From DASUAS01 sp036271015 (GTDB lineage Bacteria > Actinomycetota > Acidimicrobiia > IMCC26256 > DASPTH01), in NCBI GenBank assembly GCA_036271015.1, contig DATBBL010000292.1:1-8110 (forward strand): a DNA stretch of 8,110 nt, written 5' to 3'. Both the position numbers and the translations under genes were made by a program. Positions 1-6,816 of the stretch are shown one piece after another. Each line of letters starts with the position of its first letter. The first letter of the stretch is position 1. Under the pieces are notes generated by a model. The model worked only from the letters and a program-made list of their open reading frames with translations, did not search any database and was not told the DNA's origin.

Positions 1-74
1 TCACTTACGCCGCGCCGTTGCGGCGGGGCGACCACGTGCAGTTCGGGCAGACCGTCGCCGAGGCCGTGCGGTGA
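1..74 (+). CDS. fhaB: C-terminal end of an FHA-domain protein (FhaB-like), partial
   Basis: Only the last 23 codons are present, read from base 3 to the TGA at 72-74. They encode TYAAPLRRGDHVQFGQTVAE followed by AVR. The 'PLRRGD.V.FG.T' pattern resembles the last two beta strands of a forkhead-associated domain, in which a short loop and a Gly-Asp turn lead into the final strand. FHA domains bind phosphothreonine peptides. In actinobacteria the gene just upstream of the PP2C phosphatase of this locus is normally fhaB (FipA), whose FHA domain lies at the C-terminus, as here. The call therefore rests on a short match plus synteny. The gap to the phosphatase start is 24 nt, so it is probably in the same operon. 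Confidence 0.7.
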   Translation, partial: TYAAPLRRGDHVQFGQTVAEAVR

Positions 75-98
75 CGCTCGGCTCATGAAACGGATGCA

Positions 99-1304
99 AT
101 GAGACTGATCACGGGGGCCGCCACCGACGTCGGCCGGGTGCGTGAGGGAAACGAGGACGCCTACCTCGTCGACGACGCGATGGGTCTCGTCGCGGTGGCC
201 GACGGCATGGGCGGGCACCGTGCGGGCGAGGTCGCGAGTGCGACGGCGCTCGAGGCGCTGCGCTCCGCCATCACCCACGGACGCCCGTTGCGCGAGTCGA
301 TGGAGGACGCCAACGAGGCGGTCTTCACCAAGTCGCTCACCGACGAGGAGCTCCGCGGCATGGGCACCACGCTCACCGCGGCGACGCTCGTGACCGGTGG
401 CACCGTCCTGGTGGGCCACGTCGGCGATTCGCGCGCCTATCTCCTGCACGACGGCGAGCTCCGCCAGGTGACCGTCGACCACAGCCTGGTCGAGGAGCTC
501 GTGCGCGAGGGTCGCCTCACCGCCGACGAGGCCGCGGTCCACCCGCAGCGTTCGATCATCACGCGCGCCCTCGGCGTCGACGCGTCGGTCGAGGTCGATG
601 TGTACCCGGTCGAGCTCGCACCCGGCGACCGCCTGCTCCTGTGCTCCGACGGCCTCACCGGCATGGTCCAGGCCGAGACCATCGCCGCCACCCTGCGCCG
701 GGAGGAGGACCCGGCACGCGCCGCGGCCGCGCTCATCGACGCCGCCAACGTCGCCGGGGGCGAGGACAACATCACCGCGGTCGTCGTCGCGGTCACGGAC
801 GACCCGCCGCTGCGCGCGGTCTCCGAACCGGTCGCGCCGATCGAGGCGACGGTCGTGGAGGAAGAACCGGCACCGGACGCGGGAGAGCGGCGCCGGCGCG
901 GCGCGCGCGGCGTGGGCCGGGTGCTGTTGTGGGCGCTCCCGATCGTCGTCGTGCTCGGTGTGGCCGTGGGCGCGGTCGGCTGGTATGCGCGGCGGAGCTA
1001 CTTCGTCGACCTGCACCAGGGCCGCGTCACCGTGTTCAAGGGGGTGCCCGGCGGTCTCGCCGGGTGGGACCCGACCATCGAGCGGCGCACCGCCATCGCC
1101 GCCGACCAGCTGCGGCCCGCCGACCTCGCGGCGGTGAAGGACCGGGAGAAGTTCTCGTCGCTCGACGACGCCAACGCCTTCGTCGCCCGCATCCGCGCCA
1201 ACACCACCACCACGACGACCACGACGCCCCCGACGACGACGGTGCCGGGTGCCACCACCAGTGCCCCGCCGACCACGCCGACGACCCTGGCGCCGGCGCC
1301 GTGA
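99..1304 (+). CDS. pstP: Membrane-anchored PP2C-family Ser/Thr protein phosphatase (PstP)
   Basis: This metal-dependent phosphatase removes phosphate from Ser/Thr in kinase substrates, and its expected partner is the PknB-type kinase downstream. The cytoplasmic catalytic domain spans about residues 1-235 and shows the PP2C motifs in order: GNEDA (17-21), DGMGGH (35-40), VGDSRAYL (108-115), the HSLVEELVREG region (128-138), CSDGLT (182-187) and GGEDNIT (220-226). The metal-binding Asp residues are D20, D35, D184 and D223. An acidic then Arg-rich juxtamembrane segment (about 235-273) leads to one transmembrane helix (about 274-296). The extracellular part holds the short conserved domain typical of actinobacterial PstP (about 300-366, with YFVDLHQGRVTVFKG) and then a Thr/Pro-rich tail of about 33 residues. 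At 401 aa it is shorter than mycobacterial PstP (about 510 aa), the difference lying outside the catalytic domain. ATG at 99 is the first in-frame start that gives motif 1 its normal N-terminal spacing; only a weak purine stretch (88-94) precedes it. Confidence 0.95.
   Translation: MRLITGAATDVGRVREGNEDAYLVDDAMGLVAVADGMGGHRAGEVASATALEALRSAITHGRPLRESMEDANEAVFTKSLTDEELRGMGTTLTAATLVTGGTVLVGHVGDSRAYLLHDGELRQVTVDHSLVEELVREGRLTADEAAVHPQRSIITRALGVDASVEVDVYPVELAPGDRLLLCSDGLTGMVQAETIAATLRREEDPARAAAALIDAANVAGGEDNITAVVVAVTDDPPLRAVSEPVAPIEATVVEEEPAPDAGERRRRGARGVGRVLLWALPIVVVLGVAVGAVGWYARRSYFVDLHQGRVTVFKGVPGGLAGWDPTIERRTAIAADQLRPADLAAVKDREKFSSLDDANAFVARIRANTTTTTTTTPPTTTVPGATTSAPPTTPTTLAPAP
1203..1286 (+). 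repeat. Low-complexity ACN (Thr/Pro) codon tract in the 3' end of pstP
   Basis: Bases 1203-1226 are eight consecutive Thr codons (acc acc acc acg acg acc acg acg). Further Thr and Pro codons follow to about 1286. The tract encodes the extracellular tail after N368. ACC and ACG alternate irregularly, so selection probably acts on the amino acids and not on an exact DNA repeat. Thr/Pro-rich extracytoplasmic tails of this kind are frequent O-mannosylation sites in actinobacteria; that role is inferred here. Confidence 0.75.
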
Positions 1305-2662
1305 AGTCACCCACCGCCAGTCGCCGGCGCAGCCGCGAGCTGGGGCTCGGCCTGCTCGCGGTCGTCGTGACCGCCGCCGGCTACGTGCTGCTCCTGCTCG
1401 CGGATCGCCCCGACATCCCGGCCGACCTGTGGGTGTTCCTCCTCGCCGTGCTCGGCCTGTACGTGGTCGCGCACTTCGCGGTCCGCCGGTTCGCGCCCCG
1501 CGCCGACCCGACGCTGCTGCCCATCGCGTTCCTCCTCAACGGGATCGGCTACGTCACCATCTCGCGGCTCGACCGCGACCTCGCCCGGGTGCAGGCGATC
1601 TGGACCGCGGTCGGCATCGCCGCGTTCGTGGTCACGCTCGTCGTCGTGCGCAACATCCGCACGCTCGAGCGGTACAAGTACACGTTCCTGCTGCTCGGCA
1701 TCGCCGCGTTGCTGCTGCCCTCGCTGCCGGGGATCGGCACCGAGATCAACGGCGCCCGGCTGTGGGTGCGGTTCGGGCCGATCAACTTCCAGCCCAGTGA
1801 GGCGGCCAAGGTGCTGCTGGTGGTGTTCTTCGCCGCGTACCTCGTCGACAAGCGCGAGCTCCTCGCCGCCGGCACCCGGCACTTCGGGCGGATCAGCCTC
1901 CCCGATCCGAAGCACCTCGGCCCCCTGGTGCTCGCCTGGGCATTCTCGATCCTGGTCATGGTGCGGGAGAAGGACCTCGGGTCGTCGCTCCTCTTCTTCG
2001 CGGTCTTCGCGGCGATGCTCTACATCGCCACCGAGCGCTGGTCGTACCTCGTCGTCGCCCTCGGCATGTTCCTCGCCGGCGCCTTCGTCGCGTACCAGCT
2101 CTTCGGCCACGTGCAGGAGCGCGTGAGCTCCTGGATCGACCCGTGGTCGGTGTCGCAGACGACCGGCTTCCAGCTCGTGCAGTCGCTGTTCGCGCTGGGC
2201 TCCGGAGGGTTCGCGGGGACCGGGCTCGGCCTGGGCAGCCCGCAGAAGATCCCGAACGCGTCGACCGACTTCGTGCTGTCGGCCATCGGCGAGGAGCTCG
2301 GCCTGCTCGGGACGGTGGCGGTGTGCCTCCTCTTCCTGCTGCTCGTCGGCAGTGGGTTCCGCATTGCTATCCAGGCCGACCGCCCGTTCTCGAAGCTGTT
2401 CGCCGCCGGGCTCACCACGATCATCGGGGTGCAGACGTTCGTGATCATGGGCGGCGTCATCCGCGTGATCCCACTGACCGGCGTGACGCTGCCGTTCATC
2501 TCCTACGGCGGATCGTCGTTGATCGCCAACTTCGTGCTCATCGCCCTGCTGTTGCGCATCTCCGACGAGACGGTCGCGCGCGCCGAGATGCCGGGCGCCG
2601 TCGCCACCGCCCGCACCGCGTTGGGAGGTGAAGCCGCGGCCGCGCCGCCGGCGCGCCGGTGA
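1301..2662 (+). CDS. rodA: SEDS-family peptidoglycan glycosyltransferase (FtsW/RodA)
   Basis: This multipass membrane protein polymerises lipid II into glycan strands and works with the class B PBP encoded next. The 453-aa product has about ten hydrophobic segments. It carries the family signatures GARLW (151-155), QPSEAAK (164-170), EKDLGSSLL (223-231), IDPW (279-282), GFQLVQSLFALGSGG (289-303), TDFVLSAIGEELG (322-334) and SYGGSS (401-406). D323 in the TDF motif aligns with the catalytic Asp of SEDS polymerases (E. coli RodA D262). The GTG start at 1301 overlaps the pstP stop in a GTGA, which indicates translational coupling. The frame stays open upstream across pstP, but that part encodes Arg/Gly/His-rich shadow sequence, so the overlap start is preferred. 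FtsW and RodA are hard to separate by sequence; synteny with mycobacterial rodA (pstP-rodA-pbpA) favours the elongation role. The last 25 residues are Ala/Pro-rich and probably cytoplasmic. Confidence 0.93.
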   Translation: MKSPTASRRRSRELGLGLLAVVVTAAGYVLLLLADRPDIPADLWVFLLAVLGLYVVAHFAVRRFAPRADPTLLPIAFLLNGIGYVTISRLDRDLARVQAIWTAVGIAAFVVTLVVVRNIRTLERYKYTFLLLGIAALLLPSLPGIGTEINGARLWVRFGPINFQPSEAAKVLLVVFFAAYLVDKRELLAAGTRHFGRISLPDPKHLGPLVLAWAFSILVMVREKDLGSSLLFFAVFAAMLYIATERWSYLVVALGMFLAGAFVAYQLFGHVQERVSSWIDPWSVSQTTGFQLVQSLFALGSGGFAGTGLGLGSPQKIPNASTDFVLSAIGEELGLLGTVAVCLLFLLLVGSGFRIAIQADRPFSKLFAAGLTTIIGVQTFVIMGGVIRVIPLTGVTLPFISYGGSSLIANFVLIALLLRISDETVARAEMPGAVATARTALGGEAAAAPPARR

Positions 2663-4119
2663 ACCGGCCGATCCGCCGCGTGGGCTACGCGGTGACCGTG
2701 CTCATCCTGCTGCTCGTCGCCCAGCTCACCTATCTGCAGGTCGTCGACGCCAACAACCTCGCCAACAATCCGAAGAACGTGCGCAAGCAGCTCAAGGACT
2801 ACAACCGGGCCCGGGGCGAGATCCTCACCGCCGACGGACAGATCGTGGCCCGGTCGGTGCCCACCCAGGGCGATTTCAAGTACATGCGCCAGTACCCGCA
2901 GGTGGGGCTGTTCGCGCACACCGCCGGCTACCAGTCGTTCGTCAACCTGGTGGGGTCGACAGGCGTCGAGGAGTCGTACAACGACGTCCTGACCGGTCAG
3001 GACACGAGCCTGCAGCTGAAGGACCTCGGTGGCCTGCTGAACGGGAAATCGGCCACCAACAACGTGGTGCTGTCACTCACCGAGACCGCGCAGAAGACGG
3101 CCGCCGACGCGCTGGGCGCCGATCGCGGCTCCGTGGTCGCGCTCGACGTGAGGACGGGTGCGGTGCTCGCCATGTACTCCAACCCCACGTTCAACCCGAA
3201 CGGGCTGTCGGTGCACAACAGCCAGTTCGTGCAGAACGCGTTCAACGCCATCAACAGCGGCGACAAGCCCGCCCTGCAGCGCGCGTACCGCGAGCGGTAC
3301 TCGCCGGGCTCGACGTTCAAGGTGGTCACGAGCAAGGCCGCGATCGAGGCCGGCATCGCGACCCCGAACGACCCGGTCTTCCCCGAGTCGGACGGCTTCC
3401 AGATCCCGGGGACCAGCACGACACTGGGCAACTTCGGCGGCGAGACGTGCGGCGGCACCCTCGAGGAGAGCCTCATCATCTCGTGCAACGCGACCTTCGC
3501 CAACCTCGGCTACCAGCTGGGCGACCGGTTCGCGCCCGCGATGGACGAGTGCGGCATCGACAGCGTGCCGCCCATCGACCTGGCGCCGAACGCGGTCGAG
3601 AGCGTCGGGCCGCGCGTCGGCGACGACCGCGCCCGCTTCGCGCTCGCGGGGATCGGTCAGGGCGACGTGTTCACCTCTCCGTTGCAGATGGCGCTCATCG
3701 CCTCCGGCATCGCCAACGGTGGGGTCATCAAGCAGCCGCACGTCGTGAAGCAGATCCAGAACTCGGACGGCAAGGTCGTGCGCACGATCGATCCCGGTGA
3801 CTGGAAGACGTGCATGTCGCCGACCACGGCCCAGACGCTCACCAACATGATGGTGCAGGTCGTGAACCAGGGCACCGGCACCGCGGCGCAGATCGACGGG
3901 GTCGAGGTCGCGGGCAAGACCGGGACCGCGCAGACCGGCGTCGAGGGCGAGGCGCCGCATGCGTGGTTCATCTCGTTCGCGCCGGCCAATGCGCCCCGGT
4001 ACGCGGTGGCGGTCATCGTCGAGCACGGTGGGAGCTTCGGGAACGAAGCGACCGGTGGCGCGGTGGCGGCACCGATCGCCAAGCAGGTGCTCCAGAATCT
4101 CCTGGCGACGAACCCGTGA
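2659..4119 (+). CDS. pbpA: Class B penicillin-binding protein, peptidoglycan transpeptidase (PbpA)
   Basis: This DD-transpeptidase crosslinks peptidoglycan and is the expected partner of the adjacent SEDS polymerase. The 486-aa protein has a short basic N-terminus, one transmembrane anchor (about 8-28), a small N-terminal pedestal domain (about 29-135) containing the family motif RGEILTADG (52-60), and a transpeptidase domain (about 155-486). The catalytic motifs are intact: S218-T-F-K221 with the nucleophile S218, S275-C-N277, and K420-T-G422. The length matches mycobacterial PbpA (about 490 aa), and an SCN second motif is typical of that group. Four Cys are extracytoplasmic (C264, C276, C298, C385). 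The GTG start overlaps the SEDS stop in a GTGA and is the only usable start, because the pbpA frame has a TGA at 2629-2631 and no other start codon before 2659. A GGGAGGTG at 2623-2630 lies 28 nt upstream, too far to be a normal ribosome binding site. PbpA is a known PknB substrate in mycobacteria. Confidence 0.95.
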   Translation: MNRPIRRVGYAVTVLILLLVAQLTYLQVVDANNLANNPKNVRKQLKDYNRARGEILTADGQIVARSVPTQGDFKYMRQYPQVGLFAHTAGYQSFVNLVGSTGVEESYNDVLTGQDTSLQLKDLGGLLNGKSATNNVVLSLTETAQKTAADALGADRGSVVALDVRTGAVLAMYSNPTFNPNGLSVHNSQFVQNAFNAINSGDKPALQRAYRERYSPGSTFKVVTSKAAIEAGIATPNDPVFPESDGFQIPGTSTTLGNFGGETCGGTLEESLIISCNATFANLGYQLGDRFAPAMDECGIDSVPPIDLAPNAVESVGPRVGDDRARFALAGIGQGDVFTSPLQMALIASGIANGGVIKQPHVVKQIQNSDGKVVRTIDPGDWKTCMSPTTAQTLTNMMVQVVNQGTGTAAQIDGVEVAGKTGTAQTGVEGEAPHAWFISFAPANAPRYAVAVIVEHGGSFGNEATGGAVAAPIAKQVLQNLLATNP

Positions 4120-4129
4120 GTAGCCTCCC

Positions 4130-6007
4130 GTGACCATGCCGTCGGACACCCGCGTCTTCGCGAACCGCTACGAGCTGGGTGACGCGATCGGCCACGGTGG
4201 CATGGCCGACGTGTACCTCGCACACGACCGGTTGCTCGACCGCGGCGTCGCGGTGAAGGTGCTGGCGGCCGCGTTCGCCACCGACCCCACCAACGTCGAG
4301 CGGTTCCGTCGCGAGGCGCAGTCCGCCGCGGCGTTGAACCACCCACACATCGTGGCGGTCTACGACTGGGGCGAGGAGGACGGCACTTCGTACATCGTGA
4401 TGGAGTACGTCCCCGGCCAGACGTTGCGCGACATCATCGAGGCGTACGCGCCGCTGGCGCCGATGGAAGCTGCCCGCCTGACCGCGGAGATCGCCGACGC
4501 GCTCTCGTTCGCGCACGCGCACGGCGTCGTGCACCGCGACGTGAAGCCGGGCAATGTGCTGGTGACACCACAGGGCGAGGTGAAGGTCACCGACTTCGGC
4601 ATCGCGCGCGCCGACTCGGGCGAACCCCTCACGAAGACCGGCGCGGTGCTCGGCACCGCCACCTACTTCTCGCCCGAGCAGGCACAGGGCTTCGCGCTCG
4701 ACGGCCGGTCTGACGTCTACGCGCTCGGGGTCGTGCTCTACGAGATGCTCACCGGCACCGCACCGTTCGTCGCCGCCAGCCCGGTGTCGGTCGCGTACAA
4801 GCACGTGCGCGAGACGCCGGCGGCGCCGTCGTCGCTGGTACCCGACGTGCCCGGCGCCATGGACCGGATCGTGCTCACCGCGATGGCGAAGGACGTCGAC
4901 GAGCGGTACCAGTCGGCCCAGGACCTGCGCGCCGACCTCCTCCGCTTCGAGCGCGGCCGGCCGCTGGTCGGCGCGCCCATGACCGCGATCGCCGCGCCGG
5001 TCACGGCCACCCTCGTGGCCGCGCCGGTGGTCGCCCCGGTCCCGGTCCCGGCCCCGGCCCGGCCCGCGCCGCCGACGGGCCCCCGGCCGCGGAAGGGTCG
5101 TTGGGGGCCGATCGTCGCGGTGGGCATCGCCATGGCGCTGCTCATCGCGCTCATCGTGGTGTTGCTGGTCCAGTCCGACATCGGCGGCGGCGACAGCCCC
5201 CCGCCGTCGCTCGACGTCCCGCGGGTCACCGGGCTCCCGTTCGGCCAGGCCGAGGCGGGGCTCAAGGCGACGGGGTTCAAGGTCGCGCGCACCGACGTCG
5301 AGGCGCCCCAGACCGCACCCGACCTCGTGATCGGCCAGAACCCGGAGGAGGGCCGCAAGCTGGAGAAGGGCGGACTCGTCACGCTGCGGGTGAGCAGTGA
5401 GACCATCAAGGTGCCGGCGGTGGCGGGCCAGACCCGGGACAACGCCACTCGGATCCTGGCCCAGTCGAACCTGGTCCCGAAGTTCGTCGAGCAGGACAGC
5501 GACCAACCTCCCGGCACCGCGCTCGGCACGTACCCGGTCGCCGGGGCAACGGTGGCGAAGCTGCCCGGCGGCGGGAGCCCCGCGGTGGCGGTCGCGATCG
5601 CCCGCGAACCCGCGATCCCGGTGCCCGACGTGTCCAACCAGGACGAGGCCACCGCTCGGGCGACGCTCGTCGGTGCGGGCTTCCAGGTGGCGTCGACCCC
5701 CACCGCGAGCGACAGCGTGCCCGTCGGCAAGGTGATCGGCACCGACCCGGCGGCCGGCACGCCGCTCCCGCGCAACTCGGCGGTGACGCTCCTGGTGTCG
5801 ACCGGGCCCGACCTGGTGACGGTGCCGAGCACGGTCGGACAGACGCGCGCCGCCGCCGAAGCGCTGCTGCACGACAACCTCGGGTTCGGGTTGCAGGAGA
5901 CGCTCGTCAACGCGGGCCCGACGCAGTCGGGCAAGGTCATCTCGCAGTCCCCCAGCGGTGGGCAGCAGCCGAAGGGCTCCACCATCGCCCTCTCGATCGG
6001 TCAGTGA
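4130..6007 (+). CDS. pknB: PASTA-domain Ser/Thr protein kinase (PknB)
   Basis: This transmembrane kinase couples sensing of peptidoglycan fragments or lipid II to phosphorylation of division and cell-wall proteins. The kinase domain (about 14-275) has a Gly-rich loop (GHGGMADVY, 21-29), catalytic Lys K43 (AVKVL), HRDVKPGN (135-142) with catalytic D137, metal-binding D155-F-G157, and TATYFSPEQ (176-184). T168 and T170 in the activation loop line up with the two autophosphorylated Thr of M. tuberculosis PknB. A Pro/Ala/Val-rich juxtamembrane linker (about 280-324) precedes one transmembrane helix (about 327-347). Four PASTA repeats follow (about 362-423, 425-491, 497-558, 561-625), and the last ends at the C-terminus. 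The 625-aa size matches PknB. The gene lies 10 nt after pbpA with no clear Shine-Dalgarno. GTG 4130 is used here; ATG 4136, two codons in, is an equally possible start. No pknA lies between pbpA and this gene. Confidence 0.95.
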   Translation: MTMPSDTRVFANRYELGDAIGHGGMADVYLAHDRLLDRGVAVKVLAAAFATDPTNVERFRREAQSAAALNHPHIVAVYDWGEEDGTSYIVMEYVPGQTLRDIIEAYAPLAPMEAARLTAEIADALSFAHAHGVVHRDVKPGNVLVTPQGEVKVTDFGIARADSGEPLTKTGAVLGTATYFSPEQAQGFALDGRSDVYALGVVLYEMLTGTAPFVAASPVSVAYKHVRETPAAPSSLVPDVPGAMDRIVLTAMAKDVDERYQSAQDLRADLLRFERGRPLVGAPMTAIAAPVTATLVAAPVVAPVPVPAPARPAPPTGPRPRKGRWGPIVAVGIAMALLIALIVVLLVQSDIGGGDSPPPSLDVPRVTGLPFGQAEAGLKATGFKVARTDVEAPQTAPDLVIGQNPEEGRKLEKGGLVTLRVSSETIKVPAVAGQTRDNATRILAQSNLVPKFVEQDSDQPPGTALGTYPVAGATVAKLPGGGSPAVAVAIAREPAIPVPDVSNQDEATARATLVGAGFQVASTPTASDSVPVGKVIGTDPAAGTPLPRNSAVTLLVSTGPDLVTVPSTVGQTRAAAEALLHDNLGFGLQETLVNAGPTQSGKVISQSPSGGQQPKGSTIALSIGQ

Positions 6008-6777
6008 CGCTCGCGCGCTGGTACGAGGCGCACGGCCGCCACGACCTGCCCTGGCGGTCGACCCGCGACCGTTGGGCCATCCTCGTGTCCGAGGTGATGC
6101 TCCACCAGACGCAGGTCCCGCGGGTGGCAGCCGTGTTCGACGGGTTCCTGGCGCGGTTCCCGACGCCCGACTCCATGGCCGCCGCCGGTCCCGGCGCAGT
6201 GATCGAGGCCTGGGGGCGCCTCGGGTACCCGCGACGGGCCCGCCGCCTGTACGACGCCGCGGTGGTGATCGCCGGGCAGGGCTGGCCGGACGACCTCCGT
6301 GAGCTTCCCGGAGTGGGTCGCTACACCGCGGCCGCCGTGTTCGCGCAAGCCGACGACGCCGACCTCCCGGCGGTGGAGGTGAACGTGAGGCGGGTGGTCG
6401 AGCGCGTGACCGGCGAGCGGCTGAGCGAGGGCGCGGCCGAGGCGGCATCGGTGCGGATCGGCCGGCCCTTGCGCGGCCGCGACCGGCTCCTCGCGCTCAT
6501 GGACGTCGGCGCGATGCTCTGCCGGCCGCGCGCACCGCGGTGCGACGACTGCCCCGTCCGCCGACGGTGCGCGACGCGGGGCCCGCTCCCCGGCGAGGCG
6601 CGGCCGAGGCAGGGTGCGTTCGCGGGCAGCTTCCGGCAACGGCGAGGGCTGGTGATGGCCCGGCTGCGCGCCGGTCCCGCGCCCGCGGTCGAGCTCGACG
6701 CCGACGCGCTCGCGTCCCTGGTCGAGGACGGCCTCGCGGTCGTCGCCCGCGGGCGGGCGAGCCTGCCGACGACCTGA
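6004..6777 (+). CDS. mutY: MutY-type A/G-specific adenine DNA glycosylase, actinobacterial short form
   Basis: MutY removes adenine mispaired with 8-oxoguanine in base-excision repair. The 257-aa protein shows the family features in order: LPWR (15-18), SEVMLHQTQV (29-38) with catalytic Glu E30, LGYPRRARRL (73-82), the helix-hairpin-helix LPGVGRYTA (101-109), and a 4Fe-4S cluster motif C173-x6-C180-x2-C183-x5-C189. The segment after the cluster (about 205-257, starting FAGSFRQRRG and ending in a short basic tail) resembles the short C-terminal module of actinobacterial MutY and not the NUDIX-like 8-oxoG reader of E. coli MutY. The usual catalytic Asp (E. coli D138, context ILDGNV) is replaced by Glu at E125 (PAVEVNVRRV), and the neighbouring Gly/Thr by Val. 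GTG 6004 overlaps the pknB stop in a GTGA, so translation is probably coupled to the kinase. This placement is absent from the mycobacterial version of the locus. Confidence 0.9.
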   Translation: MTLARWYEAHGRHDLPWRSTRDRWAILVSEVMLHQTQVPRVAAVFDGFLARFPTPDSMAAAGPGAVIEAWGRLGYPRRARRLYDAAVVIAGQGWPDDLRELPGVGRYTAAAVFAQADDADLPAVEVNVRRVVERVTGERLSEGAAEAASVRIGRPLRGRDRLLALMDVGAMLCRPRAPRCDDCPVRRRCATRGPLPGEARPRQGAFAGSFRQRRGLVMARLRAGPAPAVELDADALASLVEDGLAVVARGRASLPTT

Positions 6778-6801
6778 CCCGAGCGCGGGAGGGCGGGCCG
6801 T

Positions 6802-6814
6802 GGTCGAATCGACC
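6802..6814. terminator. Short palindrome between convergent mutY and trpG, possible bidirectional terminator
   Basis: GGTCGA-A-TCGACC is a perfect inverted repeat with 6-nt arms and a single central base. As RNA it would form a 5-bp stem with a 3-nt loop. It lies in the 39-nt gap between the two stop codons. There is no T-run on either side, so intrinsic termination would be weak; this is a candidate only. Confidence 0.35.
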
Positions 6815-6816
6815 GT

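Noticed and set aside
1203..1286. Tandem DNA repeat or CRISPR-like array
   Set aside because: The repetition is only Thr/Pro codon bias inside pstP; there are no spacers, no conserved repeat unit and no cas genes.
641..1300. In-frame upstream extension of the SEDS gene overlapping pstP
   Set aside because: The extension translates to His/Arg/Gly-rich sequence with no SEDS features, and the GTG at 1301 overlapping the pstP stop gives the normal family N-terminus.
1307..2110. 267-codon minus-strand frame rich in Glu/Arg over the SEDS gene
   Set aside because: A highly charged antisense shadow of membrane-protein codons, with no domain and no plausible start signal.
2628..3800. 390-codon plus-strand frame with a GTG next to a GGGAGG sequence
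   Set aside because: It overlaps pbpA in another frame and encodes Arg-rich, motif-free sequence, while pbpA carries all three transpeptidase motifs. The GGGAGG is probably coincidental.
4013..6448. Very long (811-codon) open frame on the minus strand covering pknB and part of mutY
   Set aside because: It is antisense to two genes with complete catalytic motifs. Its translation is Arg/Gly/His-rich with no recognisable domain, the usual shadow of a high-GC third-position-biased gene on the other strand.
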